Shown: positions 9,342 through 17,374 of the stretch, piece after piece
Numbering within the stretch: position 1 is the first letter of the stretch
Layout: each line of letters starts with the position of its first letter
Made by a program: the position numbers and the translations under genes
The notes under the pieces: generated by a model
Databases searched by the model: none
What the model saw: only the letters and a program-made list of their open reading frames with translations
What the model was told of the DNA's origin: nothing
NCBI GenBank assembly: GCA_903876445.1
Contig: CAIQZX010000126.1
Location: forward strand, 1 to 47,363
Length of the DNA: 47,363 nt
Direction of reading: 5' to 3'
Origin: an uncultured Pseudomonadota bacterium
GTDB taxonomy: Bacteria > Pseudomonadota > Gammaproteobacteria > Methylococcales > Methylomonadaceae

Positions 9342-10040
9342 ATGAATCATCCTATTTTTAAACCGATTATGATCGGTATGCTATTAGCCAATTTATCGGC
9401 GTGTTCATTATTAACAAATTCCTCTTCCGAAAGTTATTCCGTTCAAACAATAGGTAAAAGACTAACCGCATCAGGTTATGGCACAGCGGAGAAGAGTGAT
9501 AAATACTCGTTGCCACAAATTAAACTGATGGCAATGCGTTCGTCAAAATTAGATGCTTACCGCAGTTTAGCTGAACAAGTTTATGGTGTGCGTTTGCGTG
9601 GTATGACAACAGTCGAAAACATGATTGTGACGCACGATAGTTATAAATCCTATGTTGATGCTTATTTGCGTGGCGCGAAAGTGTTGCGTACTGTAGCAAT
9701 CAACCATGATAAATACGCAGGTGACGATACATTTGAAACAGTCGTCGAGCTTGAACTTACGCCGCGTTTTTATGAATGTATGAATGGCACTCCAGAGCTA
9801 ATTAACGAATGTTTACAGCAACCTATGCCAAAAGCACCAGAGCCAGAATTATTAACACCATTTTCTAGTGTTTCGCCAAAAGTTCAGCCTACAGCCACGT
9901 TTGCCGCGAATGTAAATTCAACAACACTTGTAGCTACTGCAAATTCAACCCCAGCTCATTGTAATAGCATGGATTGTTATGATTATCCTGTAACATCCGG
10001 TTTTAATCGTCCTTTAAACCATTCTTTCTTTTTGGAATAA
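9342..10040 (+). CDS. flgP: LPP20-family lipoprotein, FlgP-like outer-membrane flagellar ring component
   Basis: The start at 9342 (MNHPIFKPIMIGMLLANLSAC) is chosen over an in-frame ATG at 9303. It has an AAGGAAAA ribosome site and opens directly into a lipoprotein signal with lipobox LSAC, cysteine at about residue 21. The mature part holds an LPP20-type core (ITASGYGTAE-like opening, then LMAMRSSKLDAYRSLAEQVY, a VRLRGMTTVENM strand and VVELELTPRFYECM), followed by a low-complexity P/A/T-rich tail. LPP20 proteins include FlgP, which builds an outer-membrane-associated disk around the flagellar basal body in Vibrio and Campylobacter. The next gene, 4 nt downstream, looks like FlgT. That is the main reason for calling FlgP rather than a generic LPP20 lipoprotein. 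No flgO is visible beside it. Confidence 0.75.
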   Translation: MNHPIFKPIMIGMLLANLSACSLLTNSSSESYSVQTIGKRLTASGYGTAEKSDKYSLPQIKLMAMRSSKLDAYRSLAEQVYGVRLRGMTTVENMIVTHDSYKSYVDAYLRGAKVLRTVAINHDKYAGDDTFETVVELELTPRFYECMNGTPELINECLQQPMPKAPEPELLTPFSSVSPKVQPTATFAANVNSTTLVATANSTPAHCNSMDCYDYPVTSGFNRPLNHSFFLE

Positions 10041-10044
10041 ATAC

Positions 10045-11292
10045 ATGACTACGCACTTATTTAGAGTCGCAACATTGAGTGCGTTATTGTGTATAACGGC
10101 TTGTGCAAATCAATCTGTTACGCAATCGGTAGTTGCGTCATCTCCAGCTATTGCGACTGTTGATGGTCAAGCTGTTATTCAAAATGGCGCGGTTTTATTA
10201 GCTAAAAAACAAGCGTTACAAGATGCTATTCGTGTCGCTTCACAACAATCGTCAGTCGCTATTCATAGTCAGTCAACTGTTAAAAATAATAATTTAATGC
10301 TTGATTCGACAACCATGCGAGCTGCCGCTGCGGTCAGTAACACGCGAATTTTAAAAGAATGGCAAGCTGATGGCATTTATTATGTTAAAGCCATGGTTGA
10401 ATTATCACCAACCGGAATGTGCCAGCAAATTTATCGTAAACGCATGATAGCAACGGCGTTTCCGCGTGTAGTACAAGAACAAATTAGCGATTACGAAACG
10501 AATGATTTAGACAATGGCATTCCTCGTGAAATTAACAATTTATTGATGGAATCTAGCCAATTTATTGGCATTAACGCTACAAATATCGCACTTTATCCAC
10601 GTCCAGATTTAGCTCCTGAATTGCAAGAAAATAACAACAATTATCAGGTTTCGAAAGTAATGCAAATAGCGAATAAATCTGGCGCACAATTCGTGTTATC
10701 AGGTGTAATTCGAGATTTAGAAATTGCTTCAGACGAATACATGAATGGTAGTGGCATTAAAGCATTGGTAAATAGCTGGGGACGACATATTTCTGGCAAG
10801 CGAAATATCGGTATTGATGTTTATGTTCATGATGGTATGACAGGGGCTTTGTTGTTGCAGCGTCGTTATGTTGATAAGTCGGAAGGAAGTGTCATGATTC
10901 CTGCTAGTTATACTGTCGGAAGTGATGGTTTTCGCTCAACTGAAACGGGTGAGAAAATCACTGAAATTATCAATAAAGCCAGCAATGATATTCAGCAGTC
11001 GTTAAGTTGTTATCCATTTTCCACTCGAATTGTGGAGATTAAAGGTAATAAAATTTTCATTGATGCCGGCGCACAAGAAAAACTTAATGTTGGCGATCAG
11101 TTGATTGTTTATAGTGCTGGAAGTGGTGGTGGATTACATTTGGACGGTGGTAGCAGTTATATTACTAATGATAAACAACCGATTAGTGTTTTTACTGTTC
11201 AGAATGTTACACCGCGTTATTCAATTGGAAGTATTGAAGGATCTGTCAGTCAGTCAGGCATCAAAGTAGGCGATTGGGTTCGATCACAGTAA
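10045..11292 (+). CDS. flgT: FlgT-like flagellar H-ring assembly protein, predicted lipoprotein
   Basis: The 415-residue protein has the FlgT three-part layout. Residues about 38-125 are the LPP20-like N domain (AVIQNGAVLLAKKQALQDAI, then WQADGIYYVKAMVELSPTGMC). Residues about 135-325 are a TolB-N-like middle domain that begins RKRMIATAFPRV and contains SGAQFVLSGVIRDL. Residues about 330-415 are a small beta-barrel-like C domain (GNKIFIDAGAQEKLNVGDQL, ending IKVGDWVRSQ). In Vibrio, FlgT forms the H ring around the LP ring and helps recruit MotX/MotY. The N-terminus has a signal sequence ending in a lipobox-like ITAC, so this copy may be lipid-anchored, which is not usual for FlgT. It follows flgP by 4 nt, in one operon, and ends before a hairpin at 11307. 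Confidence 0.78.
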   Translation: MTTHLFRVATLSALLCITACANQSVTQSVVASSPAIATVDGQAVIQNGAVLLAKKQALQDAIRVASQQSSVAIHSQSTVKNNNLMLDSTTMRAAAAVSNTRILKEWQADGIYYVKAMVELSPTGMCQQIYRKRMIATAFPRVVQEQISDYETNDLDNGIPREINNLLMESSQFIGINATNIALYPRPDLAPELQENNNNYQVSKVMQIANKSGAQFVLSGVIRDLEIASDEYMNGSGIKALVNSWGRHISGKRNIGIDVYVHDGMTGALLLQRRYVDKSEGSVMIPASYTVGSDGFRSTETGEKITEIINKASNDIQQSLSCYPFSTRIVEIKGNKIFIDAGAQEKLNVGDQLIVYSAGSGGGLHLDGGSSYITNDKQPISVFTVQNVTPRYSIGSIEGSVSQSGIKVGDWVRSQ

Positions 11293-11306
11293 GTAGATAA
11301 CAACGT

Positions 11307-11335
11307 ACCCCACGAAATCGTTAAGTGGGGTTTCG
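11307..11335 (+). terminator. Intrinsic terminator of flgP-flgT
   Basis: The stem ACCCCAC / GTGGGGT with an 11-nt loop is followed by TTTCGCTATT. It sits between the convergent stops of flgT and tonB. The T tract is modest. Confidence 0.6.
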
Positions 11336-11346
11336 CTATTCACGGG

Positions 11347-12132
11347 TTAATGCTGGAATCTAATTGTTTTTGTACCATCAAAACTGATTGCTTTTCCATT
11401 AACAGTTTTAGGTTCAAATTCCATTTCCATAAGACTTTCTTTAATTTCATTTTGCGTGTCTTCGTCAAACACATCCGTAGGTTCGACATTTTTGACGGAA
11501 ATTCTTTGCACTTTTCCACTTACATCAACAGCAATTAAAAATGAAATTGAGCCTGCAAAATTTCGTCTCGCATATCGGCGTTTTAAGCGATTTTCAATAC
11601 TCGAGCAATTTTCACAATTTCCACCCGAAATAGCCTCCTCTTTTCCATGTCCAGACGTTTCCGTCGGTTTTGCAATTGACTTTGTAACGGGAGGATTTGC
11701 GGCAATAGGGATTTCTACGGCTTGCGGAATCGGTGTACTTTCATATTTCGGAATGCTTAGTTCTGTATTTTCTGCGACTGTTGTGACCACTTTCGGTTGC
11801 GTAATTATTTTTTGGGGTGTGACTTTTTTTACTGTTACAGGCTTAACCAGTGTTGGTTGTGGTTTTATAACAGGCTTAATCGGTTCTTTTTTAACAACTG
11901 GGGCGGGCGGCGGTTCTTTTATAGGTTCAATAATGGTTTTTGCTTTCGGCAGCATGACAATCTCAATCACTTTTGGCTGTTTTTTAGCAGCTGGTATGAT
12001 GGGTTGTAACAACCAAATTGCGGCTGAAAAGTGCAGAGCCGCAACAATAACTAAAACAAAGCCTCTTATTCGCCCAACATTGTGGGTTGGGCGAAAATGG
12101 GCAGTTTCAAAAATACTCATAGAATTTGTCAT
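11347..12132 (-). CDS. TonB-family energy transducer, 261 aa
   Basis: It shows a short cytoplasmic N-terminus, one membrane helix (about residues 25-47, RGFVLVIVAALHFSAAIWLL), a long P/K/V/T-rich periplasmic spacer (about 58-150) and a C-terminal TonB fold (about 168-261: IENRLKRRYARRNFAGSISF, VDVSGKVQRISV, ending TIRFQH). TonB couples the proton-motive force, through ExbB/ExbD, to outer-membrane receptors. No exbB or exbD is nearby. An odd CENC cysteine pair lies just before the TonB domain (about residues 173-176). The gene begins 19 nt after the stop of the MFS symporter, so the two share an operon. No good ribosome site is visible at 12132; an alternative ATG lies at 12120. Confidence 0.85.
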   Translation of the reverse strand: MTNSMSIFETAHFRPTHNVGRIRGFVLVIVAALHFSAAIWLLQPIIPAAKKQPKVIEIVMLPKAKTIIEPIKEPPPAPVVKKEPIKPVIKPQPTLVKPVTVKKVTPQKIITQPKVVTTVAENTELSIPKYESTPIPQAVEIPIAANPPVTKSIAKPTETSGHGKEEAISGGNCENCSSIENRLKRRYARRNFAGSISFLIAVDVSGKVQRISVKNVEPTDVFDEDTQNEIKESLMEMEFEPKTVNGKAISFDGTKTIRFQH

Positions 12133-12151
12133 GACAAAATCAAAAAAAGAG

Positions 12152-13423
12152 TTAAATTAAATACAACCTTTTCGTATCACGACGGCGTTTCACTTCCCAT
12201 ACGCAAAGCAACGAAATAAATGCCGCTATCATAACGTAAATAGCAATCGGATAATTTGAGCCTGTTCCTGTAATTAAAGCTGTAATTAACATTGGCGATG
12301 TACCTCCAAAAATTGCAGCGGCTAAATTACATGACAATGACATTCCCGTATAGCGAGTTCGAGCTGGAAAAAGCTCCGTAACCAATGTCGGAATTGGTGC
12401 GATATAAAACGCGATAATGCTAGCAAAAACAACCTGCGAAACTAGCGCGAATGTAAAAGTTTGATAATCCAGTAAATAAACGTAAGGAATTGCAAATAAT
12501 AAATAACATCCGGTGACAATTTTCATCAATCGTTCACGGTTTTTTGTATCACACAAAATTGCTGAAATTGGCGCACAAATCATCATTACACCCAATACAA
12601 TCAAGTAAATCGTCAGCGCATCGGCACTGCTAAAGTGCATGAATTTGACCATAAAACTCGGCATGAAAACCGTTTGAATATAAAACGGAATCGTTACTGC
12701 TAAATATAAACCAACACCTAATAAAACTTCTTTGTAATTGTTTTTGAAAGTTTCGCTAATTGGTGATTCTGAAACGTGTCCTGCTTCTTGTGCCTCAATA
12801 AATACAGGACTTTCATTTAATTTTGTCCGGATATACAAACCTACTAAACCAATGAAAAATCCCAAAACGAATGGAATTCGCCAGCCGAATGTATCGAAAT
12901 CTTCGGGCGACATGAATTTCGCTAATAATGCTGAAATCATCGTGCCGAAAAATAAGCCAATCAACATACTAATCATCGATAAACTGCCAACTCGATTTTT
13001 ATTAGCCGGTTTGGCGTGTTCGACGAGATATACGATTGAACCGCCGAATTCGCCGCCAATCGCCACGCCTTGAACTAAGCGAATTAATGTCAAAAGGATT
13101 GGCGCGTAAATTCCAATCATGGAATACGTCGGCAATAAACCAATACACGCTGTTGGAATCGCCATCATTAAAATTGATAAAGATAACGCATTTTTGCGTC
13201 CGTATTTGTCACCGATGTAACCAAACATCATTGCACCCAATGGACGCATTAAAAAGCCAATCGCAAAAATACCAAAGGTAGCAATTAACGCGACAGCGTC
13301 GTCGCCAGCAGGGAAAAAATGTTTACTGATTAACGCAGTGAATGTGCCATAAAGTGCATAATCGTACCATTCTAAGCCGTTGCCAAGCATTGTTGAGGCG
13401 ACGACTTTTTTCATTTGAGACAT
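12152..13423 (-). CDS. MFS transporter, metabolite:H+ symporter (MHS/ProP-like) family
   Basis: This 423-residue, 12-helix inner-membrane permease opens with the MHS-family pattern VVASTMLGNGLEWYDYALYG. It has the MFS loop motif GDKYGRKNALS between helices 2 and 3 and RLVQGVAIGGEFGGS in helix 4. Relatives (ProP, ShiA, KgtP, CitA) import small organic solutes such as betaine, shikimate, 2-oxoglutarate or citrate by proton symport. The actual substrate cannot be told from sequence, and there is no long C-terminal coiled coil of the osmosensor ProP. AGGAT precedes the ATG. A TATAAT lies at 13457-13462, just upstream. Confidence 0.88.
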   Translation of the reverse strand: MSQMKKVVASTMLGNGLEWYDYALYGTFTALISKHFFPAGDDAVALIATFGIFAIGFLMRPLGAMMFGYIGDKYGRKNALSLSILMMAIPTACIGLLPTYSMIGIYAPILLTLIRLVQGVAIGGEFGGSIVYLVEHAKPANKNRVGSLSMISMLIGLFFGTMISALLAKFMSPEDFDTFGWRIPFVLGFFIGLVGLYIRTKLNESPVFIEAQEAGHVSESPISETFKNNYKEVLLGVGLYLAVTIPFYIQTVFMPSFMVKFMHFSSADALTIYLIVLGVMMICAPISAILCDTKNRERLMKIVTGCYLLFAIPYVYLLDYQTFTFALVSQVVFASIIAFYIAPIPTLVTELFPARTRYTGMSLSCNLAAAIFGGTSPMLITALITGTGSNYPIAIYVMIAAFISLLCVWEVKRRRDTKRLYLI

Positions 13424-13456
13424 AATAAATCCTGTGAATTTTTATTCGAGGGGGCA

Positions 13457-13462
13457 ATTATA
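13457..13462 (-). promoter_or_regulatory. Predicted -10 element of the MFS-tonB operon
   Basis: A perfect TATAAT on the minus strand lies 34 bp upstream of the MFS start, in the 89-bp gap after pyrC. No good -35 is found at the right distance, so the promoter may need an activator. Confidence 0.35.
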
Positions 13463-13512
13463 GCGGATTGCGTAAAAATATGAGGCGATTAGCAATCGAT
13501 TCAAATATCAAA

Positions 13513-14547
13513 TCAGATGTCAATTACGTTTTGTATTTTCCAATGCAGCGATTCACCCGCTTTTAACGGTGTAATCTCGGCATAATTTGCAGGAACAATC
13601 CAATCACATTTTTCCAATGTCACAGTTTCAGTGTTTCGCGGCAAATTGTAAAAATCCGAACCATAAAAACTGGAAAAACCTTCCAATTTATCCAACGCAT
13701 CCGCTTTTTCAAACGCTTCTGCATAAAGTTCTAATGCCGCAAATGCGCTGTAACACCCCGCGCAACCACAATTATTTTCTTTTAAATATGTTAAATGAGG
13801 CGCACTATCTGTTCCTAAAAAGAATTTTGGATTACCGCTCGTAGCCGCTTTCACTAAAGCCAAACGATGTGTTTCGCGCTTTAAAATTGGCAAGCAATAG
13901 TAGTGCGGCTTAATACCACCCGCTAAAATGGCGTTGCGATTAAATAATAAATGTTGCGGTGTAATTGTAGCGGCAATTTTTTCGCCTGCGGATTCGACAA
14001 ACTCAACCGCTTCTTTTGTCGTTAGATGTTCTAACACAATCCGCAATGCCGGAAAATTCGCCGTAATTTCAAGTAAGTAACGTTCAATAAACACTCGCTC
14101 CCGATCAAAAATATCACAATTATCTTCTGTTACTTCTCCATGAATTAACAATGGGAGATTATATTTTTCTAAAGCGGCTAACAATGGATAAATTTTTGTT
14201 ATATCTGCCACGCCAGCATCTGAATTTGTCGTTGCGCCAGCAGGGTAAAGTTTAAATGCGTGAATGTGTTCGCTGTCTGCGGCGAGTTTAATTGCGTTAA
14301 TTGTCGTTGCTGCCGTCAGATATAGCGTCATTAGTGGCTCAAAACTTATGCCTTCAGGAACGGCGTGTAAAATTTCATTTCGATATGCTAATGCCTGTGC
14401 AACTGTTGTAACGGGCGGTTTCAAATTCGGCATAATAATCGCTCTCGCAAATTGCCGGGCTGTATGTGGTAAAACGGTTTTTAAAATTTCACCATTGCGA
14501 ACATGTAAATGGCAGTCGTCGGGGCGAGTAATTGTCAATGTTTTCAT
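13513..14547 (-). CDS. pyrC: Dihydroorotase (class II, homodimeric)
   Basis: PyrC closes carbamoyl-aspartate to dihydroorotate, the third step of pyrimidine synthesis. At 344 residues it has the family's usual length. The zinc-binding HxH occurs at residues 13-15 (RPDDCHLHVRNGE). The lysine that is carboxylated to bridge the two metals lies in HAFKLYPAGATTNSDAGV (about 95-112). The next ligand histidines are in LLIHGEVTE and LEHLTTKEA, and the catalytic aspartate is in FFLGTDSAPH. All key residues look intact. It is transcribed away from the fmdB-like gene and toward the MFS-tonB pair, 89 bp downstream. Confidence 0.97.
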   Translation of the reverse strand: MKTLTITRPDDCHLHVRNGEILKTVLPHTARQFARAIIMPNLKPPVTTVAQALAYRNEILHAVPEGISFEPLMTLYLTAATTINAIKLAADSEHIHAFKLYPAGATTNSDAGVADITKIYPLLAALEKYNLPLLIHGEVTEDNCDIFDRERVFIERYLLEITANFPALRIVLEHLTTKEAVEFVESAGEKIAATITPQHLLFNRNAILAGGIKPHYYCLPILKRETHRLALVKAATSGNPKFFLGTDSAPHLTYLKENNCGCAGCYSAFAALELYAEAFEKADALDKLEGFSSFYGSDFYNLPRNTETVTLEKCDWIVPANYAEITPLKAGESLHWKIQNVIDI

Positions 14548-14647
14548 AATTGCATCCTAAATCTGTAAAATAAGGGCATTCTATAGGTATACGCCTTGAA
14601 AAATGAACAAAAAACATCATTATTTTTATTTTTAGGAGTTTTAGAAA

Positions 14648-14884
14648 ATGCCCATTTACGAATATCAATGCAAAGCCTGTGGTAATGAACATGAAGCCTT
14701 GCAGAAACTCAGCGCAGAGCCATTGAAAGAATGTCCCAAATGTGACGAACCTGAATTAGTGAAAAAAATTTCTGCCGCTGGTTTTCGTTTAAAAGGATCT
14801 GGATGGTATGAAACCGACTTTAAAAGTGGAACAAAAAAGAATGTAGTTAGTGACAGTGCTGCTACATCGACAACAGCGACTTAA
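14648..14884 (+). CDS. FmdB-family zinc-ribbon protein
   Basis: A 78-residue protein that starts MPIYEYQCKACGNEHEALQK and has two cysteine pairs (CKAC near residue 9 and CPKCDEP near residue 33), forming a zinc ribbon. The conserved GFRLKGSGWYETDF follows, then a polar, low-complexity tail. This family is called a putative regulator (FmdB), but its molecular role is not established. In many proteobacteria it lies upstream of aspS. AGGAG lies 10 nt before the ATG. Confidence 0.9.
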   Translation: MPIYEYQCKACGNEHEALQKLSAEPLKECPKCDEPELVKKISAAGFRLKGSGWYETDFKSGTKKNVVSDSAATSTTAT

Positions 14885-14896
14885 TTTCTCATAGGC

Positions 14897-15072
14897 AATA
14901 AAAAGCCCGCTTTTAAGAGCGGGCTAGCTTGAGCAATTATTTTTATTATTTTCTTGTCGTACTAAGTCTTTTACTCAGCGACGCGGCTCAAGTGAAAAAA
15001 TTTCTAACTAGATTATTGTTATTGTTATTTCGCTTTTTCAAGCTACCAACCTAAACGCTTTCGTGTGAAAGC
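14897..15072 (-). ncRNA. Candidate structured small RNA with two (ARN)n Hfq-type tracts
   Basis: On the minus strand a promoter, a structured body and a strong terminator together define a transcript of about 176 nt. The 5' end forms a perfect hairpin (CGCTTTC / GAAAGCG, 15056-15073). An 18-nt stretch at 15012-15029 reads AATAACAATAACAATAAT, six consecutive A-A-N triplets, and a 15-nt one at 14936-14950 adds five more. Between them lies a GTCG-CTGAGT / ACTTAG-CGAC hairpin (14956-14982). The 3' segment 14925-14934 can pair perfectly either with 15038-15045 (TAGCTTGA/TCAAGCTA) or with 14986-14992 (CTTGAGC/GCTCAAG), but not both. The transcript ends in AGCCCGCT-loop-AGCGGGCT plus T5. No open frame fits. 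(ARN)n is the distal-face target of Hfq, so an Hfq- or Crc-titrating role like CrcZ is possible. It does not match 6S, tmRNA, 4.5S or RNase P RNA as I know them. Confidence 0.5.
14899..14930. terminator. Intrinsic terminator of the candidate small RNA (also downstream of the fmdB-like gene)
   Basis: The stem AGCCCGCT (14904-14911) / AGCGGGCT (14918-14925) has a 6-nt loop. On the minus strand it is followed directly by TTTTTATT, a proper terminator. On the plus strand the T tract is absent at the stem, so it mainly serves the minus-strand RNA. Confidence 0.75.
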
Positions 15073-15078
15073 GGGCGC

Positions 15079-15108
15079 ATTTTAGCCGCAAAAAAACAAT
15101 TGTGTCCA
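15079..15108 (-). promoter_or_regulatory. Predicted sigma-70 promoter of the candidate small RNA
   Basis: TGGACA (15103-15108), an 18-nt spacer and TAAAAT (15079-15084) each match five of six consensus positions. The predicted start is near 15072, exactly at the foot of the 5' hairpin. Confidence 0.55.
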
Positions 15109-15264
15109 TTTAAAAAACAGATTGTTTATCCATTATGAAATAAAGGTTAATGAATACAGTTTATTAGCGAATGATCTCCAAATGAGATTCTGGCAAAGTT
15201 TGCCCCTATAAATCGACATAATGCTGTATTATTTGCAATAAATTAAACATTATTGCTAACTCAA

Positions 15265-17019
15265 ATGACTAATCTTTATTATCACGGCGTAAAAAAAGCC
15301 ATCACACCACGTCCAATTTCTGAAAAAAGTGATGACTTTGGTGGATTATCACCAATTTTGAAACGCATTTTTTTAGCGCGTGGATTAACGACAAGTGAAC
15401 AGTTAGATCGTAGTTTATCCAAACTGCCATCCCCGTTTCTATTGTCAAATATGGAAACGATGATATTGCATTTAATCGACGCATTAAAACATCAAAAGCG
15501 AATTTGCGTTGTCGCCGACATCGATGCCGACGGAGCGACTAGCTGCGCTGTAGCGATAAAAGGTTTGCGATTGTTAGGGGCTGAAAATGTAGATTTTGTA
15601 GTCCCCAATCGCTTTGAACACGCTTATGGTTTAACACCTGAAATTGTTGAACTTGCAGAGCAAAAACAGGCACAAGTCCTGATTACTGTTGATAACGGAA
15701 TAAGTAGTCACGAAGGCGTTTTAATTGCTAAAGAACGTGGAATGACAGTTTTAATAACAGATCATCATTTGCCGGCAAAGACTTTACCTTCCGCCGATGC
15801 CATTGTGAATCCTAATTTGTTAGATGACGATTTTCCGAGTAAATCAATTGCAGGTGTTGGAGTAATTTTTTATGTTTTATCCGCATTACGACGGCAATTA
15901 CGCGAGCAAAATTGGTTTGAAAGTCAAAACATACTGGAACCAAATTTTGCTCAATTACTGGATTATGTCGCACTTGGAACCGTTGCGGATGTTGTCGCTT
16001 TAGATCAAGTTAATCGTTCACTTGTTCATCAAGGTTTATTACGCATCAAAGGCGGAAAAGGTCATGCGGGGATTTTAGCGTTAATTGCTGTTGCTGGAAA
16101 AAATCCCGAAACCTTACACGCCAGTGATTTTGGTTTTAGTGTCGCGCCACGATTAAATGCCGCTGGACGAATTCAAGATATGTCGCTGGGAATCAATTGC
16201 TTGCTTGAGGATGACTTTGTCGTCGCGCAACAAATGGCGGCGCATTTAGATTCTTTGAATACTGAACGCCGCGAAATCGAACATACGATGAAACAAGAAG
16301 CGATGAATTTGTTACACGATACTTTCGCGCTTGATAAACCGCATGAAAAATGGGGGGTGTGTTTATTTGATCAAAACTGGCATCAAGGCGTAATTGGCAT
16401 TTTAGCGGCACGAATTAAAGATCGCTTGCATCGCCCAGTGATTACTTTTGCACCTGCTGGAAACAATTTATTGAAAGGTTCGGGGCGGTCAATTGAAGGC
16501 GTACATTTGCGTGATGTTTTAAGTGATATTACGACGGAACAACCGAATTTAATTTTACAATTCGGTGGACATGCGATGGCGGCGGGGTTGAGTATACATA
16601 CGCACAATTTGCCATTATTTTCGATAGCATTTGATGAGATGGTTGGACGACGTTTATCAAAAATTGATTTACAACAAAAAATTCTTTCAGATGGTGAATT
16701 AAGTGATGCCGATTTGAGTTTGGAATTTGCCGATTTATTGCAAAATATAACAACATGGGGGCAACATTTTCCCGAGCCAGTTTTTCACGGTGTGTTTGAA
16801 GTTGTTCAAGTCAGGATTTTAAAAGACCAGCATTTGAAATTGTTAGTACGAATAAATGCCGCTTGTAAAGAAATAGATGCTATTGCTTTTAATGTTGATA
16901 GACCTGAAATGTGGCAAGGAATGCGTTCCGTACTTTTAGCTTATAAACTAGATATAAATGAGTATCGAGGTAATCGGAATTTGCAGTTAGTTGTTCAGTA
17001 TTTAGAAAAAATATTGTGA
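15265..17019 (+). CDS. recJ: Single-stranded-DNA-specific 5'-3' exonuclease RecJ
   Basis: RecJ degrades single-stranded DNA in the RecF pathway and in mismatch and base-excision repair. The DHH-family metal motifs are intact: VADIDADGATS (about 81-91), VTDNG-like ITVDNGISSHEG and LITDHHLPA (about 163-171), then the DHHA1 domain with GVIGILAARIKDRLHRPVI and QFGGHAMAAGLSI, plus an OB-fold tail. The 584-residue length is normal. ATG 15265 is chosen; a TTG four codons upstream (15253) is possible, and neither has a good ribosome site. The start lies about 190 bp beyond the small-RNA promoter, and the two diverge. Confidence 0.95.
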   Translation: MTNLYYHGVKKAITPRPISEKSDDFGGLSPILKRIFLARGLTTSEQLDRSLSKLPSPFLLSNMETMILHLIDALKHQKRICVVADIDADGATSCAVAIKGLRLLGAENVDFVVPNRFEHAYGLTPEIVELAEQKQAQVLITVDNGISSHEGVLIAKERGMTVLITDHHLPAKTLPSADAIVNPNLLDDDFPSKSIAGVGVIFYVLSALRRQLREQNWFESQNILEPNFAQLLDYVALGTVADVVALDQVNRSLVHQGLLRIKGGKGHAGILALIAVAGKNPETLHASDFGFSVAPRLNAAGRIQDMSLGINCLLEDDFVVAQQMAAHLDSLNTERREIEHTMKQEAMNLLHDTFALDKPHEKWGVCLFDQNWHQGVIGILAARIKDRLHRPVITFAPAGNNLLKGSGRSIEGVHLRDVLSDITTEQPNLILQFGGHAMAAGLSIHTHNLPLFSIAFDEMVGRRLSKIDLQQKILSDGELSDADLSLEFADLLQNITTWGQHFPEPVFHGVFEVVQVRILKDQHLKLLVRINAACKEIDAIAFNVDRPEMWQGMRSVLLAYKLDINEYRGNRNLQLVVQYLEKIL

Positions 17020-17075
17020 AAATTAGTCGTCAATGACAGTATGTGAATTTTTAATCGTTATAAAAAAGGAAAGTC

Positions 17076-17372
17076 ATGAATTCAAAACAAGTGGAATTAG
17101 AAGCAGCAGTGTTTCGCCGTTTGATGTCACATTTACAAACACACACTGAAGTTCAAAATATCGAGTTAATGATTGCGGGCGATTTTTGTCGAAATTGTTT
17201 AGCCAAATGGTATGTCGCTGCCGCTGACGAACAAAATGTGGCATTAAATTATGAACAGGCACGCGAAATTATTTATGGAATGCCTTACGATGAATGGAAA
17301 ATAATGTTTCAAACCGAAGCTACGCCTGAACAAATTGAGATTTATAACGCAAAGCAAAATAGGAGTTATTAA
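17076..17372 (+). CDS. DUF1244 family protein
   Basis: A 98-residue protein with the family core IAGDFCRNCLAKWY (about 49-62) and an R/E-I-x-YGMPYDEWK segment (about 64-80). The function is unknown. The conserved C-x-x-C suggests a metal or redox site, an inference only. An AAGGAAAG ribosome site precedes the ATG. It lies 56 nt after recJ and 2 nt before the methyltransferase, so at least the latter is co-transcribed. Confidence 0.9.
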   Translation: MNSKQVELEAAVFRRLMSHLQTHTEVQNIELMIAGDFCRNCLAKWYVAAADEQNVALNYEQAREIIYGMPYDEWKIMFQTEATPEQIEIYNAKQNRSY

Positions 17373-17374
17373 AA

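Noticed and set aside
11456-12160. Plus-strand hydrophobic frame opposite tonB
   Set aside because: It is the antisense of the P/K/V-rich TonB spacer, which produces glycine and phenylalanine runs; it is not a real membrane protein.
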